Source: an uncultured bacterium | Lineage (GTDB): Bacteria; Bacillota; Clostridia; Oscillospirales; Ruminococcaceae | Direction of reading: 5' to 3' | DNA: 11,177 nucleotides | Assembly (NCBI GenBank): GCA_905214265.1 | Contig: CAJMLQ010000096.1 | Span: forward strand, 1-11,177 | Shown: one piece after another, positions 1 through 7,105 of the stretch | Layout of the letters: every line of letters starts with the position of its first letter | Numbering within the stretch: the stretch's first letter is position 1 | Notes under the pieces: model-generated | What the model was told of the DNA's origin: nothing | Database searches by the model: none | The model's input: the letters and a program-made list of their open reading frames with translations, nothing else | Made by a program: the position numbers and the translations under genes

Positions 1-64
1 CCATATTGGTCATGGTTCATCCTTTCTCAGTCCTTTGTTCAATTTTGAGGATCCTTTCCTCGAA
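1..64 (+). other. spacer upstream of 5S rRNA (23S-5S spacer)
   Basis: This short non-coding stretch precedes 5S. It contains TTTGTTCAATTTTGAG (34-49), which resembles sequence common in rRNA spacers of Bacillota. It also has a small hairpin, GAGGA (47-51) with TCCTC (57-61), just before helix I of 5S, which could be a processing signal. I do not recognise the 3' end of 23S rRNA here. The hairpin role is inference. Confidence 0.45.
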
Positions 65-180
<116 letters not shown>

Positions 181-191
181 ACTTTCAAAAA

Positions 192-222
192 CCAAAAAGC
201 TCGTTTTATACGGGCTTTTTGG
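192..222 (+). terminator. hairpin/terminator after 5S rRNA
   Basis: CCAAAAAGCTCG (192-203) pairs with CGGGCTTTTTGG (211-222) around a 7-nt loop, giving 12 pairs with one G-U. The inner stem AGCTCG/CGGGCT is followed directly by TTTTT, so it can act as an intrinsic terminator. Because tRNA-Asn follows on the same strand, it could instead be a partial terminator or a processing hairpin between 5S and the tRNA. Confidence 0.6.
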
Positions 223-263
223 TGTATATTCCTCCGATGGCTGACAAAGTCCGACATGGGCTC

Positions 264-297
264 GAGCTAAGGAGGAATGAATATTCCTCCTTAGCTC
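264..297 (+). repeat. perfect 15-bp inverted repeat overlapping the 5' end of tRNA-Asn
   Basis: GAGCTAAGGAGGAAT (264-278) is the exact reverse complement of ATTCCTCCTTAGCTC (283-297), with GAAT between them. The right arm includes the first 13 nt of the tRNA: the 5' acceptor strand, the TA linker and the 5' D-stem. In a precursor transcript this hairpin would compete with cloverleaf folding. The match is exact; any function is inference. Confidence 0.85.
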
Positions 298-360
298 AGT
301 CGGTAGAGCGTTCGGCTGTTAACCGAAATGTCGTTGGTTCGAGTCCAACAGGGGGAGCCA
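285..360 (+). tRNA. tRNA-Asn (anticodon GTT)
   Basis: A complete 76-nt cloverleaf can be read. The acceptor strand TCCTCCT (285-291) pairs with AGGGGGA, the D-stem is GCTC/GAGC, and the anticodon stem TTCGG/CCGAA encloses the loop CTGTTAA, so the anticodon is GTT (Asn). The T-arm is GTTGG-TTCGAGT-CCAAC, the discriminator base is G and the CCA end is encoded at 358-360. It lies about 100 bp after 5S, a common arrangement in Bacillota, and is followed at once by a terminator. Its 5' end is part of a strong inverted repeat (264-297). Confidence 0.97.
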
Positions 361-366
361 TTTCGT

Positions 367-410
367 CCCGGTCTTTGAGTTTACAAAGGCCGGGGTTTGA
401 ATTTTATATT
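367..410 (+). terminator. intrinsic terminator after tRNA-Asn
   Basis: CCCGGTCTTTG (367-377) pairs with CAAAGGCCGGG (384-394), 11 pairs with one G-U, around the loop AGTTTA. It is followed by the T-rich tail GTTTGAATTTTATATT. It ends the rRNA-tRNA transcript. The tail is interrupted, so some read-through is possible. The reverse strand has no T-run on the other side. Confidence 0.75.
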
Positions 411-553
411 TGAACGCTTTGGATGGAAACTGTCCGATAACGGACCATATCTAGGAATGGGGGCGGAAGCGGAAACCGGAGCGCGGGCTGCCGTCCCGGT
501 AGAAAAAAGATAGAAACGGGCAAAGACCTGCTCAAAAGCGTTTTGAACAGACG
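411..553 (+). other. non-coding gap, possible small RNA body
   Basis: No convincing gene is seen here. On the + strand AACGCTTT (413-420) can pair with AAAGCGTT (535-542), which would close a domain of about 130 nt. Inside it are GTCCG-ATAA-CGGAC (432-445) and ACCGG/CCGGT (475-479 with 496-500). The stretch lies between two + strand terminators. A weak promoter candidate overlaps the first one: TTTACA at 380-385, with TTTATA or TTATAT at 403-409. This would fit a small RNA of about 180 nt ending at the 554-596 terminator, but it is only a folding observation. Confidence 0.2.
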
Positions 554-596
554 ACAGCCCCCGCTTTGCTTTGGCAGAGAGGGGGCTGTTTTTATT
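554..596 (+). terminator. strong + strand intrinsic terminator facing the sugar operon
   Basis: ACAGCCCCC (554-562) pairs with GGGGGCTGT (581-589), continued after a G-A mismatch by CTTTGC (564-569) with GCAGAG (574-579) around the loop TTTG. The stem is followed by TTTTATT (590-596). The T-run is on the + strand only, so it stops transcription coming from the rRNA side. The stop codon of the GH20-like gene on the - strand lies inside this tail. On the - strand the same hairpin lacks a T-run but could still protect the 3' end of the operon mRNA. Confidence 0.8.
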
Positions 597-2055
597 CGAT
601 AACTTCTAACCGGCGGAAGCCGGCGGCGAGATAATCGGAACAGGCAGGAAAAACTTTTCGTTGAAGGCTGCCGGACAGGGTGGAAATCCCATCGTGGAGG
701 GAGCGTTTTCGCCGGCCGCACCATCCGGCTTCAGCCGATACCGGAATTAGCCGGATATGTTCCGGGAGTGTATGCCAGGTTGTCGGCATGAATCCGAAGG
801 CTTCCAGCTCCGCTGCCCCTTGTCCCAGAGCGCGAATATTGGCCTCCTGATCCCAGGGGCAGGGCATAACATCGAACCCTTTGGACATAAAATGTTCGGT
901 CGAAGGAAGCTTGCTGTCCTGAATGGAATACTGCCAGTCGGCGATGATAATCCGGCGATCTAGGTCATCAAGAATTTCATGCGTCCTCTGGTCGGGGCGG
1001 GAAACGGCGATGATAGGGCTGGGCCAAGCAGTGGCATCCAGAAGCATATCGCCCCACATGATGGGACGGCGGCCCATCTTTCCCAGTTCTTCCGCCAGAC
1101 CGTTGAGATATTCCAGAAGCATCCGGCGGGAATCACTTTCGCGGCAGCGGTCGCAGGTGGCGAAGGAATATGCTTCGTCGCAGCCGATGTGGAAGTAGGC
1201 ACCTTGGCCGAAAAGCTGGATCAGTTCGCTGCGGACCGCCTTAAGAAGCTCCAGAGTCTCCGGGTTGCTGAGGCACCAGGTCCAGCCGTCGGGTTCAAAG
1301 AGGGTGGCCAGACGCGGATTTTGATCCAGCACCACGTGGCGGCCGTAGATCGCCCGGGAGCCGCTGGCATGGCCCAGATGGTTGAACATGGGGATGGGTT
1401 CTACGCCCATGCTTCGGGCGTCGGCCAGGATGGGGCGGATCTGTTCCTTGGTGTAGGCGGCCGGCCAGCTCAACTCCGCCATACAGTCAAAGCGCAGCAT
1501 GCCCCAGAATTCCAGAATGACATGGCTGAATTTGAGCAGTCCAGCTAGCCGGACCACTTTATGCAGGAAGGGAAGAGTTGTCTCCGGAAACACACACAGA
1601 TGAAGGCAGCGAAAGCCGACCGCCGGATGGTCCAGGATGGAAACGCCGGGGATGGAGAGGGCTTCCTGTCCGGGGCGAAGGTCCTGGGCACGGATCAACT
1701 GGAGCAAAGTGAAAAATCCATGGAGCATGCCGCTTTGATCTTTTGCGGAAACTGCCGCACCGTGCTCGGTCACGGAGATGGCGTATTCTTCTCCGGCGGG
1801 AAGTTCTGGCATTTCAGGAAGTTCCTCTCCGGCGGTAACGACCATCTGGAAGGGGCCAAGGACATCGGTTTCCCGGACACGAAGGCTGCTGCCGTTCATG
1901 GAGAAATTGTACCAGAGTTCTTCCATCAGTTGTTCGGTGTGGGCTCCCAAAGCGGCTCCGGTCTGGCAGCGGACCTCCGCGCCGAAAGAGAAAGCGGCGG
2001 TGGTCCAGGCGATCCTGGCGGGCAATGGGAGAAGCGCGTCCTCATTGGGTTTCAT
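592..2055 (-). CDS. GH20-like beta-N-acetylhexosaminidase
   Basis: This 487-residue protein is a predicted family GH20 exo-hexosaminidase, which removes terminal beta-linked GlcNAc or GalNAc by substrate-assisted catalysis. Residues 1 to about 150 resemble the GH20b-type N-terminal domain, followed by a TIM barrel. The key signature is HIGCDE with the adjacent acids D293 and E294, matching the Asp-Glu pair of GH20. FNHLGHAS is a typical barrel-strand motif. Just after the catalytic pair, C301 and C304 form a CxxC seen in some bacterial relatives. No signal peptide is seen, so it should be cytoplasmic. It is the last gene of the operon, starting 14 bp after the GH89-like gene, with AAAGGA ahead of the ATG. 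The linkage and sugar it acts on cannot be told from sequence. Confidence 0.82.
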   Translation of the reverse strand: MKPNEDALLPLPARIAWTTAAFSFGAEVRCQTGAALGAHTEQLMEELWYNFSMNGSSLRVRETDVLGPFQMVVTAGEELPEMPELPAGEEYAISVTEHGAAVSAKDQSGMLHGFFTLLQLIRAQDLRPGQEALSIPGVSILDHPAVGFRCLHLCVFPETTLPFLHKVVRLAGLLKFSHVILEFWGMLRFDCMAELSWPAAYTKEQIRPILADARSMGVEPIPMFNHLGHASGSRAIYGRHVVLDQNPRLATLFEPDGWTWCLSNPETLELLKAVRSELIQLFGQGAYFHIGCDEAYSFATCDRCRESDSRRMLLEYLNGLAEELGKMGRRPIMWGDMLLDATAWPSPIIAVSRPDQRTHEILDDLDRRIIIADWQYSIQDSKLPSTEHFMSKGFDVMPCPWDQEANIRALGQGAAELEAFGFMPTTWHTLPEHIRLIPVSAEAGWCGRRKRSLHDGISTLSGSLQRKVFPACSDYLAAGFRRLEVIE

Positions 2056-2069
2056 ATCGGTCGTCCTTT

Positions 2070-4376
2070 CTAAAACAGGGTGTGGAGCCGGGCGGTGGCT
2101 TCGGCCAGCACTTCGCCAGGAACGGCGGCGTGGGCAGGCTGCATTTCCGCCAGCGGCGTTTTGAAAAAATCATTGGCAAAATTCGTGCCAGTTTGACTGG
2201 GATCCAATTTTTCTCGGGCATCCCGGGGCAAGCAGGCCCATTCCAGTGCTGTCCGGCATTCTTGCGGAAAGAGGAACCGCACCGGCTCGTAGGCATACTG
2301 GCGGCAGTAGCCGTTTACAAGGTTGTGCTTCAGTGTGAGTTCAAAATCCGGATTGACCGGACAGACCTTCGCGAGTTCCTGAAGAGTTGCGCACATGGAA
2401 TAGTCCGAATGCAGGCTGAGAATATCCGCCAGGCTTTCCAGGAGACGGAGAAAGCGCCTGGCAAGGGAGGCACGGGGCTCCGCGGGGGAATCACCGGCGG
2501 CCAAAACGGAGATCTGCATCAGGGCGATGTTCAAAAACCGCCCGGTGATGGTGCGGGCTAGATCTACGGCGTCCCGGCGGACAAAGGGATCTTCCCAGGC
2601 GCCTGCGGGGAGGGCCGCCAGTGCGCGGAGGACGTTCACACCGTTTTCCAGCAGCGGCAGGGATCGTTCCAGCTGCCAGCGGAAGTGGGCCTGAATGTGT
2701 TCGTCCCCGATGGTAAAGGGGAACAGGCCGAGAATATCCGACCACATTTCCCGGTGGACCGACCAGGCCGGGATGTATTTTTCCCAATCGGGATCGCCCT
2801 TCTGCCGCTGGGAGTAGCCGCCCCAGTCGCCCAGCTTGATGATGGGCAGGGCGGTCTGCCAGACGCTGTTCAGCGTTTCGGACAGGGCGCCGTACCGGCG
2901 GGAGCAGAACCGCTCCAGAAGCTGCTCCACCGTCATGGACAGGGGAGACCAGGCGTTTTCCGTCAGGTACTCCAGGACGAGGGGGTCGCTATGGGAAAGC
3001 TCCGGCCAGAGGATCATGCCCTTGCAGAAGGGGTCTTCCGCCGCGATCGCCAGCCGCTGGTTAGAACGGTCGTAGGGCCCGCGGAGACTGCTCTCCGCCT
3101 CATAAGCGTGGAAAAGGCCGAAGATCCAGGGGAATTTTCCGACCACGCCCCAGTTCTGGAAGCCCTCGTTGGGGTCGTCGACCTCGGAGGTGTAGTCCAG
3201 GATCAGGGTGCGGTCCGGATCCAGTTCTTTGATCAGCTGCTGAACCTCTTCGGACTTCCACCAGCCGATAAAATCCCAGCTGCCGATCATCAGTTTGGAA
3301 TTCGGGTAGCGTTCCCGGAGGTTCTGGGCGATCTTCCGGTAGGCGAAGAGCTTCAGCCGTAGGTTGGCGTCCCGCTCCTCATACATATTGCGCTCGGCCA
3401 TGCCGATGGTGTGGAAAATCCCGGCGTTGGGGTTAAATTCCCGGACGGAGCAGTCGGTGAGCTTCCTGTAGTTTTCCATGTTGCGCTGGATGCGGATGTC
3501 CCAGACCAGGCCGGTGTCCTGCCGGTAGCCGGAGCTGGACTGGTCCAGAAGGTCCGGCTTTCCCTGCTCCAGAAAGGCCCGAGGGGTACGGCTGTACCAG
3601 TGGGTCATGGTGCCGCAGTCCTCCAAATGGATGAGATCCCGGTCGGTGGCGTAGGCCAGGAGCTTCTGGCGCAGCACGCCGCGGTATTCCAACGGCCAGA
3701 ATAGGCTCCGGTCGTCGTAGCCTTCGTCCGCGGCTTCGGGGAGCTTCCCGACAGGGGAGGGGTAGGGGACGACTTCCGGGAAAGCCCGCTGCCAGAGGTC
3801 GTCCATGCCGATGCGGAGCATGAACATATTCAGGCGCTTTTTCAGCATCCAGTCGATCTCTTGCTGCCAGTCCGCTAAAGACCAGTGCTCTGCCTGGAAA
3901 CGTTTCAGCCCCCGGTGGGCGAAATAGCGCAGTCCGCGGTACTGGAACCGGGGGCTTTCGGAGAGATCCAGCCCCTCCATGGGGACGGACTTCGCCCTGG
4001 GGATCACGTCGCCGTCCCAGAAATAGTGGCAGCCGGCCTGCCGCTCGAAAAAGTCGTAGACCGCGTAAAGGGTTGAGCGACCCCGCCCGCCTGCCAGAAG
4101 GAGGGCCTTCCGCCCGCCGGTCTCGCAGGAACGGATGCAGTAGTCGTCGGTGCCGTAGCGGATGTGCAGGCTTTCGATGCGTCCGTCCAGCATGGCGTAC
4201 ATGGTAAAATCATTGACCGCATCGGAGCCGATGACCACCAGGTCGGAGCAGCCATCGTCTGCATCGGAAATTGGCAGACGGATGCCGGTTACCTTTTCGT
4301 AAAGTTCCTGAAAGGCTTCAGCGGCTTTGGCGTAAGCAGGTTCTCCCTGCGCGGGTTTCAGGATCAGTCGGTTCAT
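2070..4376 (-). CDS. GH89-like alpha-N-acetylglucosaminidase (NAGLU family)
   Basis: This 768-residue protein resembles the NAGLU family, which removes terminal alpha-linked GlcNAc. The order fits: an N-terminal alpha/beta domain (about 1-140, ending in GRSTLYAVYDFFE), a TIM barrel (about 145-480, with DWQQEIDWMLKKRLNMFM and LWQRAF like the GH89 entry strand), and a helical C-terminal domain. By position, E328 in GMAER and E459 in WPELSHSDP are the likely acid/base and nucleophile. They are 131 residues apart, close to the spacing I recall for human NAGLU (E316 and E446). The usual FNE context of the first glutamate is changed, so the substrate may differ. There is no signal peptide. AGGAGG precedes the ATG. 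An enzyme of a related barrel family (GH67/GH115-like N-domain) remains possible. Confidence 0.7.
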   Translation of the reverse strand: MNRLILKPAQGEPAYAKAAEAFQELYEKVTGIRLPISDADDGCSDLVVIGSDAVNDFTMYAMLDGRIESLHIRYGTDDYCIRSCETGGRKALLLAGGRGRSTLYAVYDFFERQAGCHYFWDGDVIPRAKSVPMEGLDLSESPRFQYRGLRYFAHRGLKRFQAEHWSLADWQQEIDWMLKKRLNMFMLRIGMDDLWQRAFPEVVPYPSPVGKLPEAADEGYDDRSLFWPLEYRGVLRQKLLAYATDRDLIHLEDCGTMTHWYSRTPRAFLEQGKPDLLDQSSSGYRQDTGLVWDIRIQRNMENYRKLTDCSVREFNPNAGIFHTIGMAERNMYEERDANLRLKLFAYRKIAQNLRERYPNSKLMIGSWDFIGWWKSEEVQQLIKELDPDRTLILDYTSEVDDPNEGFQNWGVVGKFPWIFGLFHAYEAESSLRGPYDRSNQRLAIAAEDPFCKGMILWPELSHSDPLVLEYLTENAWSPLSMTVEQLLERFCSRRYGALSETLNSVWQTALPIIKLGDWGGYSQRQKGDPDWEKYIPAWSVHREMWSDILGLFPFTIGDEHIQAHFRWQLERSLPLLENGVNVLRALAALPAGAWEDPFVRRDAVDLARTITGRFLNIALMQISVLAAGDSPAEPRASLARRFLRLLESLADILSLHSDYSMCATLQELAKVCPVNPDFELTLKHNLVNGYCRQYAYEPVRFLFPQECRTALEWACLPRDAREKLDPSQTGTNFANDFFKTPLAEMQPAHAAVPGEVLAEATARLHTLF

Positions 4377-4393
4377 TTCAGTTTCCTCCTAGG

Positions 4394-4422
4394 GCTTCCC
4401 GCCGTGGGAGGCGGTAGGAAGC
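4394..4422 (-). other. intra-operon hairpin between oxidoreductase and GH89-like gene
   Basis: In the 64-bp gap, GCTTCC and CGCC (4394-4403) pair with GGCG and GGAAGC (4410-4413 and 4417-4422), leaving a 3-nt bulge. No T-run follows on the - strand, so it is not a good terminator. It may set mRNA stability or expression balance between the two sides; that is inference. Confidence 0.4.
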
Positions 4423-4440
4423 GCGGAACGTATCAATGGG

Positions 4441-5517
4441 TTACAGGGAGACCGGTTCCCCTTTCTGGATGCTGTCGTAACAGGCGTTCATGGCTTCGAT
4501 GGTCTTTTTGTGCCACCGCAGGTTGATCTGCGGGGTTTTCCCGATGCGGATGCAGTCAACAAATTCATCGACCAGGCCGATCCACTCGTCAAAGTAGGTG
4601 TAACGTACGGTGTAGCGTTCGTCGGGCATTCCGCTGTGATAGATGTTGGGACCGAAGCAGTCGGCCAGCAGCGAACCTTTTTCTCCGTGGATCACGAGGT
4701 TTACTTCCATGCGCTTGGGATAGATCTCCCAGCCGGGACCGGGGGCGGGGAGCCGGTTTTCCAGCCGGGACCAGGACGGGTCCAGGGAGAAAACCACGCC
4801 GTTTTTCATCCGGCCGGTGACGGTGAGCATATCTTCCTCTTCGATATCCTTGCGGATATTGGGCGCGACTTCAGCGAAAATGGTCTCAAATTCGCTGCCG
4901 GTAACGGTGCGGATCATGTCAAAAATGTGGGGATGGTCGCAGAGAGCGCCGCCGCGGAAGCGGCTGTCACCTTCGCGGAGCGGGACGCGGCGGCCGTAGC
5001 TTTTTTCCGGCATTCCCTGCCAGGGGAAGGAAAAGACCGGGGAGAGGGTGATGTTGGTGGCCTGGAAGGAGTGCATTTCTCCGATGCTTCCGGCGGCCAG
5101 AAGTTCCTTGACCCGGTTGACCACGGGATTGTAGTGAAGTTCCAGTTCAACCTGACAGACGACGCCGGCCTTTTCGGTCAGTTCGATCATGCGGTCGTAT
5201 TCTTCCATGTCGAAGGTGGGGATCTTCATCGAGAGGATGTGGATCCCCCGCCGGGCGCAGAGCTCCATCTGCTGGTAGTGCTCGCTGTTGGCGGAAGCAA
5301 TGACGACGGCTTCGATCTCCGGGTGGGCGTTTAGCATTTCCTCGTCGCTGCTGTAGCAGGGGATTCCCTGGACACTGTTCAAAAACCGTTCCCGGGCGTC
5401 CGGATCGGAGGCAGAGACCGCCACCCAGTCCAGCTTGGGGTTTTCCTTCAGAGTCTGATAGTATTTTCGGGTGTGGCCATGGGTCATGGTCATCATGGCG
5501 ATTTTTACAGGTTTCAT
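4441..5517 (-). CDS. Gfo/Idh/MocA family oxidoreductase, divergent
   Basis: This 358-residue protein fits the normal length and two-domain plan of Gfo/Idh/MocA NAD(P)-dependent sugar dehydrogenases: a Rossmann domain (about 1-122) and an alpha/beta domain (about 123-358). The EKP motif is changed to MKI but keeps the lysine (K98). The catalytic-histidine region reads GGALCDHPHIFD, with H197 the likely base and D194/D200 conserved. The nucleotide-binding loop is odd: MTMTHGHTRKYY replaces the usual GxGxxG, leaving one glycine. It is probably an oxidoreductase acting on a sugar or sugar derivative, but cofactor binding may be unusual. Its ATG lies one base after the stop of the preceding gene, so the two are probably translationally coupled. 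The substrate is unknown. Confidence 0.85.
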   Translation of the reverse strand: MKPVKIAMMTMTHGHTRKYYQTLKENPKLDWVAVSASDPDARERFLNSVQGIPCYSSDEEMLNAHPEIEAVVIASANSEHYQQMELCARRGIHILSMKIPTFDMEEYDRMIELTEKAGVVCQVELELHYNPVVNRVKELLAAGSIGEMHSFQATNITLSPVFSFPWQGMPEKSYGRRVPLREGDSRFRGGALCDHPHIFDMIRTVTGSEFETIFAEVAPNIRKDIEEEDMLTVTGRMKNGVVFSLDPSWSRLENRLPAPGPGWEIYPKRMEVNLVIHGEKGSLLADCFGPNIYHSGMPDERYTVRYTYFDEWIGLVDEFVDCIRIGKTPQINLRWHKKTIEAMNACYDSIQKGEPVSL

Positions 5518-5518
5518 T

Positions 5519-6274
5519 TCATTCGCCCTCCACGATCATTTTCCGGCCGGTTCCGGCGGATTCCAGCGCAAGCGCCGTCAGTTTCCGGAGCCGGGCGTCC
5601 TGCCGGGTCATCTCATCCGCAAGCTCCGGGTCCCGGAGCGCTTCCATCGCGCAGCGGACCAGCGCAATTTCCCGGGGTGTAAGGCCGTAAAGTTCAAAAT
5701 CGGTATCGGTGAACGCGTCCGGCTCCTTCTGCCCGGAGAAAAGATAGACCGAGTTCTGCTGGATCTGGGTGTCCACCACTTTGTCCAGCGCGACGCCCTT
5801 GGAAGCGATGATCTCGTGCTTGTCGAGAATCTGAGCGCCGGGGGCCAGCGTCGCCGCGGTTTCCACCGTGCAGACCACGCCGCACCGGAGCCGCGCAACA
5901 GTGTTGGCGGCCGGGCCGTTTTTCATGGTGAAAAGGTATTCGATGGGGGAATCCAGCAGCCATTCCAGGAGGTCCAGCTCCCGGTACAGCAGGACGCGCA
6001 GGTCGGTTCCGGCTTCTTCGATGCGGCAGACCCGCACCGAGCTGACGTCCTTCAGGGTACCGTCGTTGACCAGGTTCTTCAGCTCGATAAACCGCCGCTC
6101 CTGCCGCCACGGGAGAAGGGGGCGCCGCTTTCCGGATACGGTCAGGGATGGGGAGAGTTCTTCGCCTTCGGGAAGGGGATCCAGCCGGATGCTGTCCGGT
6201 ACTGGGACACCGTATCGGCCTGACAGGTAGCGGAGCCCTTCCTCCGGATCGGAAACTTTATGGATGGTGTTCAT
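5519..6274 (-). CDS. stand-alone Gfo/Idh/MocA C-terminal-domain-like protein, likely non-catalytic
   Basis: This 251-residue protein has no Rossmann glycine motif, but its body follows the C-terminal domain of Gfo/Idh/MocA enzymes. Residues 61-85 (FIELKNLVNDGTLKDVSSV) resemble the helix and first strand after the EKP region. LYRELDLLEWLLD (96-108) sits where GxHDxDLLxWLLG is normal. Residues 132-180, with HEIIASKGVALDKVVDTQ, match the central sheet, and 200-247 the last helices. The catalytic His position is Arg (R98). The first 50 residues are unlike the family. It is probably a pseudoenzyme or partner subunit of the adjacent dehydrogenase, given the one-base spacing to its start. AAAGGA precedes the ATG. 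The assignment is by motif reading, not a search; 'hypothetical protein' is the safe fallback. Confidence 0.6.
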   Translation of the reverse strand: MNTIHKVSDPEEGLRYLSGRYGVPVPDSIRLDPLPEGEELSPSLTVSGKRRPLLPWRQERRFIELKNLVNDGTLKDVSSVRVCRIEEAGTDLRVLLYRELDLLEWLLDSPIEYLFTMKNGPAANTVARLRCGVVCTVETAATLAPGAQILDKHEIIASKGVALDKVVDTQIQQNSVYLFSGQKEPDAFTDTDFELYGLTPREIALVRCAMEALRDPELADEMTRQDARLRKLTALALESAGTGRKMIVEGE

Positions 6275-6298
6275 AAGAATGTCCTTTCTGCCAGAGGC

Positions 6299-7057
6299 TT
6301 ACATCATTTTGACACGAGGACGGTATTTGGCCAGGTTCTGGGCGTTATACTCGTCGCCGCCCGGCTCGTTGGCGCTCTTCCAGACCGGGGCTTCGATCCC
6401 CCTCCGGACGCACTCATGGACCGTTTCGATCTCCAGAAGGTGGGCGATGGTGAAATCCACCACGTTGGATACCGGCGCGATGGGGGCGGAGAGCCCGGGG
6501 ATACTGACCACGCAGTCGCCCACGGGGTTGTAGTCGTCGATGCAGACGTCCGCCAGATCAAAGAGGTTTTTTCCGGAGGGATGGCGGATGAAGTGGTCGG
6601 CGGGCATGGCTTCCTGCCAGTAGGAGCTGGAGATGGCGACGATCTTCGCCCCGGCCTTTTTGGCTTCCATGGCGGCGTCGATGGTGGCGGCGTTGATGCC
6701 GATGTTGTGGAAAATCAGCAGGACGTCGCCGGGCTGCAGGCCGTAGTACTTCATGATGGCGCTGCCGTAATTGACGCAGCGCTCCAGTTCCAGATATTTG
6801 AGCGCTTGATTAAAGACGGAGAGCCCGGTTTCCATGATGGGGTTGATGTTGCAGAGGCCGCCTGCCCGGAAGAACATCTCTCCCATGACCAGAGTGGTGT
6901 GTCCTCCGCCGCCGTAGACGTTGATAAGGCGGTCGTTTTCAATGGCGTCCGCCATGAGGGCGGCGGCCTTTTGGATGTTCTCCGCCTGCTTTTCGCAGAC
7001 CTCGCGAATGTTGTTGACCGCGTTTTCCACATATCCGTAATCGTGCAGCTGTGCCAT
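6299..7057 (-). CDS. SIS-domain sugar-phosphate-binding protein
   Basis: This 252-residue protein has a single SIS (sugar isomerase) fold of the SIS_2 type seen in small uncharacterised phosphosugar-binding proteins (COG4821/UPF0309-like). An N-terminal helix (about 8-40) leads to INVYGGGGHTTLVMGEMFFRAGG (45-67), the first phosphosugar-binding turn. GDVLLIFHNIGINAATIDAA (110-129) is the second, with the Ser/Gly-rich loop replaced by HNIGIN, and KIVAIS (138-143) the next strand. Such proteins bind or isomerise phosphorylated (amino) sugars in the cytoplasm and often sit in glycan-use operons. It has a strong site, AAAGGAGG, before the ATG and lies 24 bp ahead of the next gene. The actual reaction is unknown. 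Confidence 0.85.
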   Translation of the reverse strand: MAQLHDYGYVENAVNNIREVCEKQAENIQKAAALMADAIENDRLINVYGGGGHTTLVMGEMFFRAGGLCNINPIMETGLSVFNQALKYLELERCVNYGSAIMKYYGLQPGDVLLIFHNIGINAATIDAAMEAKKAGAKIVAISSSYWQEAMPADHFIRHPSGKNLFDLADVCIDDYNPVGDCVVSIPGLSAPIAPVSNVVDFTIAHLLEIETVHECVRRGIEAPVWKSANEPGGDEYNAQNLAKYRPRVKMM

Positions 7058-7105
7058 AAGTACATCCTCCTTTTGTTGTATATAGCTAAAAATATACTAT
7101 TTGTA
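7058..7105 (-). promoter_or_regulatory. AT-rich intergenic region, possible weak internal promoter
   Basis: The 48-bp gap is sharply AT-rich compared with the genes around it. On the - strand it holds TATATT and a GTATAT/ATATAC inverted repeat (7078-7083 with 7092-7097). No good -35 is seen at proper spacing. A secondary start ahead of the SIS gene is possible but unproven. Confidence 0.2.

Noticed and set aside
333..360. tRNA-Asn 3' end as an integration (att) site for a mobile island
   Set aside because: No second copy of the tRNA 3' end was found in the window, and there is no integrase or other mobility gene.
530..548. TCAAAA-GCG-TTTTGA palindrome as an operator
   Set aside because: It lies downstream of the operon's end and near no good promoter. 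It is more simply part of the folded non-coding stretch, and the sequence differs from the palindrome at 9444-9467.
404..724. 106-codon open frame on the - strand past the GH20-like stop
   Set aside because: It overlaps the GH20-like gene in another frame and runs through two terminator/hairpin regions. Its composition is Arg/Pro/Ser-rich, as in shadow frames, and no ribosome site was seen.
979..2073. long + strand frames opposite the GH20-like gene
   Set aside because: The - strand gene carries the GH20 catalytic motif and a good ribosome site; the + frames show neither motifs nor start signals.
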